A DNA stretch of 64,000 nt from Trichosphaerium sp. ATCC 40318 (Eukaryota; Discosea; Flabellinia; Trichosidae). Location of the stretch: NCBI GenBank assembly GCA_038496445.1, contig JALMLS010000397.1, forward strand, positions 310,001-374,000, given 5' to 3'. The notes under the pieces were generated by a model. That model searched no databases and was not told the origin of the DNA. It saw only the letters and a program-made list of their open reading frames with translations. The first letter of the stretch is position 1. Every line of letters starts with the position of its first letter. A program made the position numbers and the translations under genes. Below, piece after piece: positions 59,449-64,000 of the stretch.

Positions 59449-62400
59449 ATGGCCAGGAAAAGCTTAGATATCTCGCAAGAGGTACCGCCATGGTTTAACA
59501 ACATTAAAGCAAACCCAACAAAAACTCTGGATCTGAACGCTATTTACTGCGTTCACGAAGCAGAGAGGCAGATCAAAAAGGATACAAAGGGAACGCAGAC
59601 GAGTTTTATGGGCTTTCCCAGCGACTTTATTGCTCCGTTCTGCGCACATCTGAGAGAAGACCAAACAATTGAACATTTGAACCTGGAAGGCGTCAATTTT
59701 AACATACATGGTATCAAAAAACTTGGAGACGCGCTCCAACATAATTCTACGCTACGTAAGCTAAATCTGAAGCACAACAACCTACCAGCCGTGGAAATAC
59801 ATAAATTTGTCACCAAGCTCGCCCAACACAATTTTACTCTATGTGAATGTATAATGGAGGAAGAACCAGACAAAGAAGAGGAGTTTACAAAAGCTTGCGA
59901 GTCATACGAATCGTTCACCCTTAACACTGTTTGGGGTGGCATGACAGGCGGAACATCTCATGTTGACCCTCAAAAACTCTATGATCACGCGTTGGATGAA
60001 CTACAGATAGTCCTTGAAGGCAATAGGACCTATGTCAATGTACGTTAACAGTGAAAAACCAAAAAAAAAAAAAAAAACAAAAAAAATCAGAAGCAAACAG
60101 TCTTTTTTCCCTTTTTAACCTTTTGGGAACTCCCTTCTTTTTTGCTTTTTTTTCACGTGCTTATTATTTTTCATAGACGCGACATAACGGTGGAGATAAG
60201 GTGGTTCTACCCAATAGGGGTAGACCTTCTTCAAATACAATTGCGTCCCTCTTGAGATCATTAGTTGTACGCTTTTAATGTTTGATTCTAATGTGCCATC
60301 TCTTTCGGGCGCCTACATGACAATTTTAACTCTTTTTTTTGTAGACCACCAACATACGCGTTCTTGAATTTGAGAACACAGAGTTACCAGTACCATTGCC
60401 ACCAGAGATTGGTTTATTAAGTTCACTTGAAGAACTGAGGATAATAAAATGTGGATTGAAAAAGCTACCGAACACTATTGGCTTTTTATCTAAACTCAAG
60501 ATTTTGAACTTGGCGGGCAATTATCTTACGCAGCTACCTGATGCCTTTGCTTTACTCACGAACTTGGTCAAAGTATCTGTGCGCGACAATGAAGGATTAG
60601 CCGACTTGCCTCTTAGTCTCGTTCAATCAGAAAAACTTAAAGTTTGCATGACTCAAAAATGTTCCTTGAAGGCACTTGGCGGTCTTCCTAGTGAAGTTAA
60701 GAAAGATAATACTGGCGAAAAGCTTTTGGGGTATATGCGCGGGTTGTATAAGGGAAAGAGATACGTGAATCGCTGTAAGCTTATGTTTGTTGGAGACGGT
60801 AACGTTGGTAAAACTTCGCTTGGTACGCAGTTTGTTTTTTTTGGTTTTTTTTTTTAATTTCTTTTACAACGTACTTACTTTGTACAGTGTCTTCTTTGAA
60901 AAAACTTGTCAGTTACGGCAAAAAAGCAGCAAGGAAAGTGTCGAAGAAAAAGCTAGTCCAGGACCAAGTAACTCCGTCGTATAACAATATCGCAACTGAT
61001 GGCATTGATATTCACTTGTTACCGATGGTTGCGAGCGTTAAATATAGTCCACCAGACGAGAAGAAGATTTATTTTTCGTTATGGGATTTTGCGGGTGCGT
61101 TGGGAGGCATTTTGAGATGTTTTTGAATTTTTTTTCACACCCCAAATCTTGAAAAAAGGGGTTGGTGAACAATTATTTTTTAATTCGTTGAAACTATACC
61201 CAAATGACGCCAATTTATTTTTATTGTCATAATATTATTGGTGGCATCATGTTATAACTTCTGTAGCTTAGTTTGTTTTATTTTTGTCGCTGGAATTTCG
61301 TCTGACATTTCGTTAGGACAAGAAATTTACTACGCAACGCATCAGTTCTTTTTGAGCGACAGGGCAGTTTATTTAGTTTGTATGAAGAGTACAGCTGATG
61401 AAAACGAGTTGAGTAGGGTTGAATATTGGCTTCAATCAATTCAAGCCAGGGCACCTAAAGCTCCAACGTTTCTAGTGTGTACGTTACAGGGCTCAATTTT
61501 TTTTTTGTTGGTGGAATTCTACAAAAAAACTTTTTATTTTTGTAGCGGAGTTGCGCTAACTGAAATGCTGTTTAGGCTCTCATTTGGATAATAAGATATG
61601 TACGAAACAATATTTGAAGGACCTAAGAGCTAAGCTCAGCGCACGTTTTGGCGTACGATTCAAGTCTAATCTTGTTGGCCTTCACTTCATTTCGAACGAA
61701 ACTTTGAAGGGTGTAGCCGGTACGTCTCATTGTTTCTATTCAACGAAAATTACAGTTATTGTGCTGCTCATCGAAAGTTTTAAACTGATCAATCTTTTGT
61801 AGACCTTAAATCAGCTATCATCAAAACCTGTACAAATGCCAAATACAAGCGCAAATGTGGTATTGAAGAAGAGCGTCCTACGTCGTGGCTACGTTTAGAA
61901 GAAGCATCTAAAGGTCTCGCTGCTACATCACCAGTTCCAGTTATTCTGTATAAGGTAATAATAACGCAATTTGCGGATTTACAAAAAAAGCAACCTAACG
62001 TTGGTTGTTATTGTAGAATTGGGAAAAGAGAGCTCTGGACTCTTGCGGTTTTGATACAAAAGAGGAAGTAGCGCTTGCTACAAAGTTTTTGCATGATACC
62101 GGCGCCATTGTACGCGAAAACTTTTGTTTTTGAAAACGCTTCTTGTTCCCCCTTTACGCGTTCAGCAAATTGAAGGTGACCTAGGTTTACTTTGACGAGC
62201 AAGAGTCGGGTCTGAGTGAGCATGTTATTCTAGACTCAGCCTGGCTTACGTCGGTATTCGCCACAGTGGTAACAATGAAGTCGAATATGGTTCGTGGCGG
62301 TATTCTTAACCACAGGGTACGTAATGGGACGGTTTCCGGAAGAGTTTACAACAAGCTAAAAGTTTTTTCTTTCAGGACTTGGGCCATATTTGGAAGCTAC

Positions 62401-64000
62401 CTTTGTTTCCACCTGAGATTCATCCCTTCCTCCTTGCCACACTGGAGAAATTCGATTTATTGCATAGACTTGAAGGAAATGCAATTAACAATATTGATAT
62501 GCTTCGTGCAAGCCAAAACCTTGGTAATGTATCTGACTTGCTTGGTTTTGATAATTTCATGCGCTTGGACGGGTTTTCGGTACTGCCACAATTTTTAAAG
62601 CCTTTCATGCACTGTTTTTTATTTTTTGACACATTTTAGGGTGATCAAGTGGTTGCTGGCTCGTTGATATCACCAAGCGTTGCTCCTATAGAGAATCAAG
62701 GAAGAAGTTTAATTCCATGCCTACTACGAGATACACCTCCAAAGCGAGATGCCATCGAAGCTGTATGTAAAAGAGCTATCCTTCTATTTTTCTTTTTTCC
62801 ACAAAGATTGATTGTGACGTTTCCATAGGCGTTTCCTTCTGACGTTGACACTGCAACACAATTGAACCGGGTTTACACACTCTCATTCTTGCCTAATGGC
62901 TTTTTTGAGCGCCTGATGGTGCGCTTACTTCACTCGCACTGGGAAGCAAAGGTATACCTTTTTTGCCACACAAAACTTGGACCCAGTTTTCTTATGTAAA
63001 TTTTAGATTTTTTGGCGTTTCGGTATTGTCTTGGAAAAGGAAGGGTCACGTTTATTCTTAAAGCTCATTAAAGAAGATGGAAGTTTCCGCATTGAAGTCT
63101 TTTTGCGTGGGCCGGACGGCTCTAAGATGGGACCGCTTATGGAGAGTATTGATACACTCATTAGCGATTGGCTTTCTGTTGACTTTAGCATTTCAGTACC
63201 TTGTAATAATTGCATGGCAAACGGTCAACTTAATCCACACAACTTTGATATTAAAGGTATGTTGGTGGTCTTTAAACCAAACTGCTTTTCCTCTTGTGTA
63301 ATTCATTCCTCTTACTCTCCTTTAGAACTCGAACTAGCTATTGGTAAAGGAAAAATGTTGGTCGTATGTCCACGTGACAAGCTTCCTGTCAGGGTAGATG
63401 CTTTAGTACCTGACTTGACTATGGGAGATATCTTATCAGATTCTATGAAAATCCCATTTCATACACTACAACTTACTACGGAGCTCGGTGTTGGTGGTTT
63501 TGCGGTTGTATATAAAGGATCATATAGGGGTAAAGATGTAGCAATCAAGAAGCTTACCATAACAGAGCACGATGAAGATAACGACACACAGAGTCATACT
63601 AAAATTTTTGGTGAATTCCGACGTGAAGTCTGGCTAATGAGGTTCGCTCCTTTTCTCTTTTCTCTTTTCTCTTCCCTTTGATTTACTAAACTCTGTTTTA
63701 GTCGTATATCTCATGAGAACATTGTATCACTTGTTGGCTGTTGTACTAGCCCTGACCCGTATTGTATGGTATTGGAGTTTATGGATGCTGGTGATTTATA
63801 CGAGTTTGCTCATGGCCCAAGATATGAGACTGCCTCATGGGACTTATTGTTAAAATTAGCCCTGGATGTAGCTAAGGGTATGGAGTATATGCACTCTTTA
63901 AATCCACCGATCATTCATCGTGATTTGAAGAGTCCTAACGTGCTTTTGACGAAGGTAACCTCAATTTCCCTTTTACCACTTCCATTTCTTTTTTATTGAA
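59449..64000 (+). CDS. Roco protein: LRR-Roc-COR-kinase (3' partial)
   Basis: A Roco-family protein truncated by the right edge. In order: an N-terminal LRR region (EHLNLEGVNFNIHGIKKLGD, LRKLNLKHNNL) and classical LRRs (PLPPEIGLLSSLEELRIIKC, LKILNLAGNYLTQLP); a Roc GTPase with P-loop GDGNVGKTSL and switch segment SLWDFAGQEIYYATHQFFLS; a COR dimerisation region (about 61850-63000); and a kinase from about 63470 (GVGGFAVVYKG, VAIKKL, HRDLKSPNVLL). The kinase motifs seen are intact, so it is probably active. The layout is that of Dictyostelium Roco4-like and human LRRK proteins, where the Roc GTPase controls kinase output. The intron at about 60036-60345 (around 310 nt) is unusually long for this locus. 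The end of the kinase and any C-terminal repeats lie outside. Confidence 0.95.

Noticed and set aside
1-64000. tRNA, rRNA, CRISPR arrays or insertion sequences
   Set aside because: No GGTTCGAATCC-type B box, no rRNA blocks, no direct-repeat/spacer array and no transposase motif were found on reading both strands.

Overview
This is nuclear DNA of a free-living unicellular eukaryote, most likely an amoebozoan. Genes are packed tightly on both strands. Most are split by many very short introns (about 30-80 nt) that often begin GTACGT or GTAC and end in a T-rich tract plus TAG or CAG. Signal-transduction content points to an amoeba: a Roco (LRR-Roc-COR-kinase) protein, a RasGEF, a RagA GTPase, a receptor-like tyrosine kinase homologue, fungal-type Zn2Cys6 and NST1/FAM193 proteins, and secreted beta-propeller and beta-helix surface proteins. 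I cannot name the species. I found no tRNA, rRNA, CRISPR array or recognisable transposon.

Layout. 2-3480 (+): 5'-truncated DNA-repair-type gene with an RFC1-like BRCT and a FAAP24/ERCC4-like C-terminus. 3906-6709 (+): secreted GH3 glycosidase. 6986-7615 (-): basic coiled-coil protein. 8047-9910 (+): unknown protein with a Gly/Pro/Arg-rich tail. 9911-11515: long spacer holding a strongly self-complementary element (10314-10543). 11516-13051 (+): RagA GTPase. 13327-15219 (+): GpsA-type glycerol-3-phosphate dehydrogenase. 15387-19034 (-): secreted Rax2/Kelch-like protein. 19973-20674 (+): small coiled-coil protein. 21990-23748 (+): PX-domain protein. 23907-24638 (+): intronless F-box/MORN protein of a kind common in giant viruses. 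24939-26490 (-): protein made of five copies of an unnamed W/Y-rich repeat. 27627-28122 (+): small unknown gene. 28212-33741 (+): NST1/FAM193-like protein with a C-terminal RING-like finger. 34238-35749 (+): questin oxidase family. 36117-43240 (-): large receptor with a degenerate tyrosine-kinase domain. 43351-45045 (+): chromodomain plus PWWP protein. 45354-47313 (+): RasGEF. 47689-49724 (-): cytochrome P450. 50653-53446 (-): type I membrane beta-helix protein with a mucin-like stalk. 53645-54199 (-): intronless DUF427 protein. 54303-56600 (-): ADCK1-like mitochondrial UbiB-family protein. 56848-58954 (+): Zn2Cys6 factor. 59449-end (+): Roco kinase, cut by the window.

There is no operon or pathway cluster; this is an ordinary compact protist locus. 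The parts most worth a second look are the predicted multi-stem RNA-like elements in gene-free spacers, the five-repeat protein, the BRCT/FAAP24-like fusion, the receptor pseudokinase with several lost catalytic residues, the giant-virus-like F-box/MORN gene, and the unusual GTACGT splice-donor preference.

Exon boundaries were inferred by eye from reading-frame continuity and GT-AG sites. Gene spans run from inferred start to stop codon. Family assignments rest on recalled family motifs, not on database searches.
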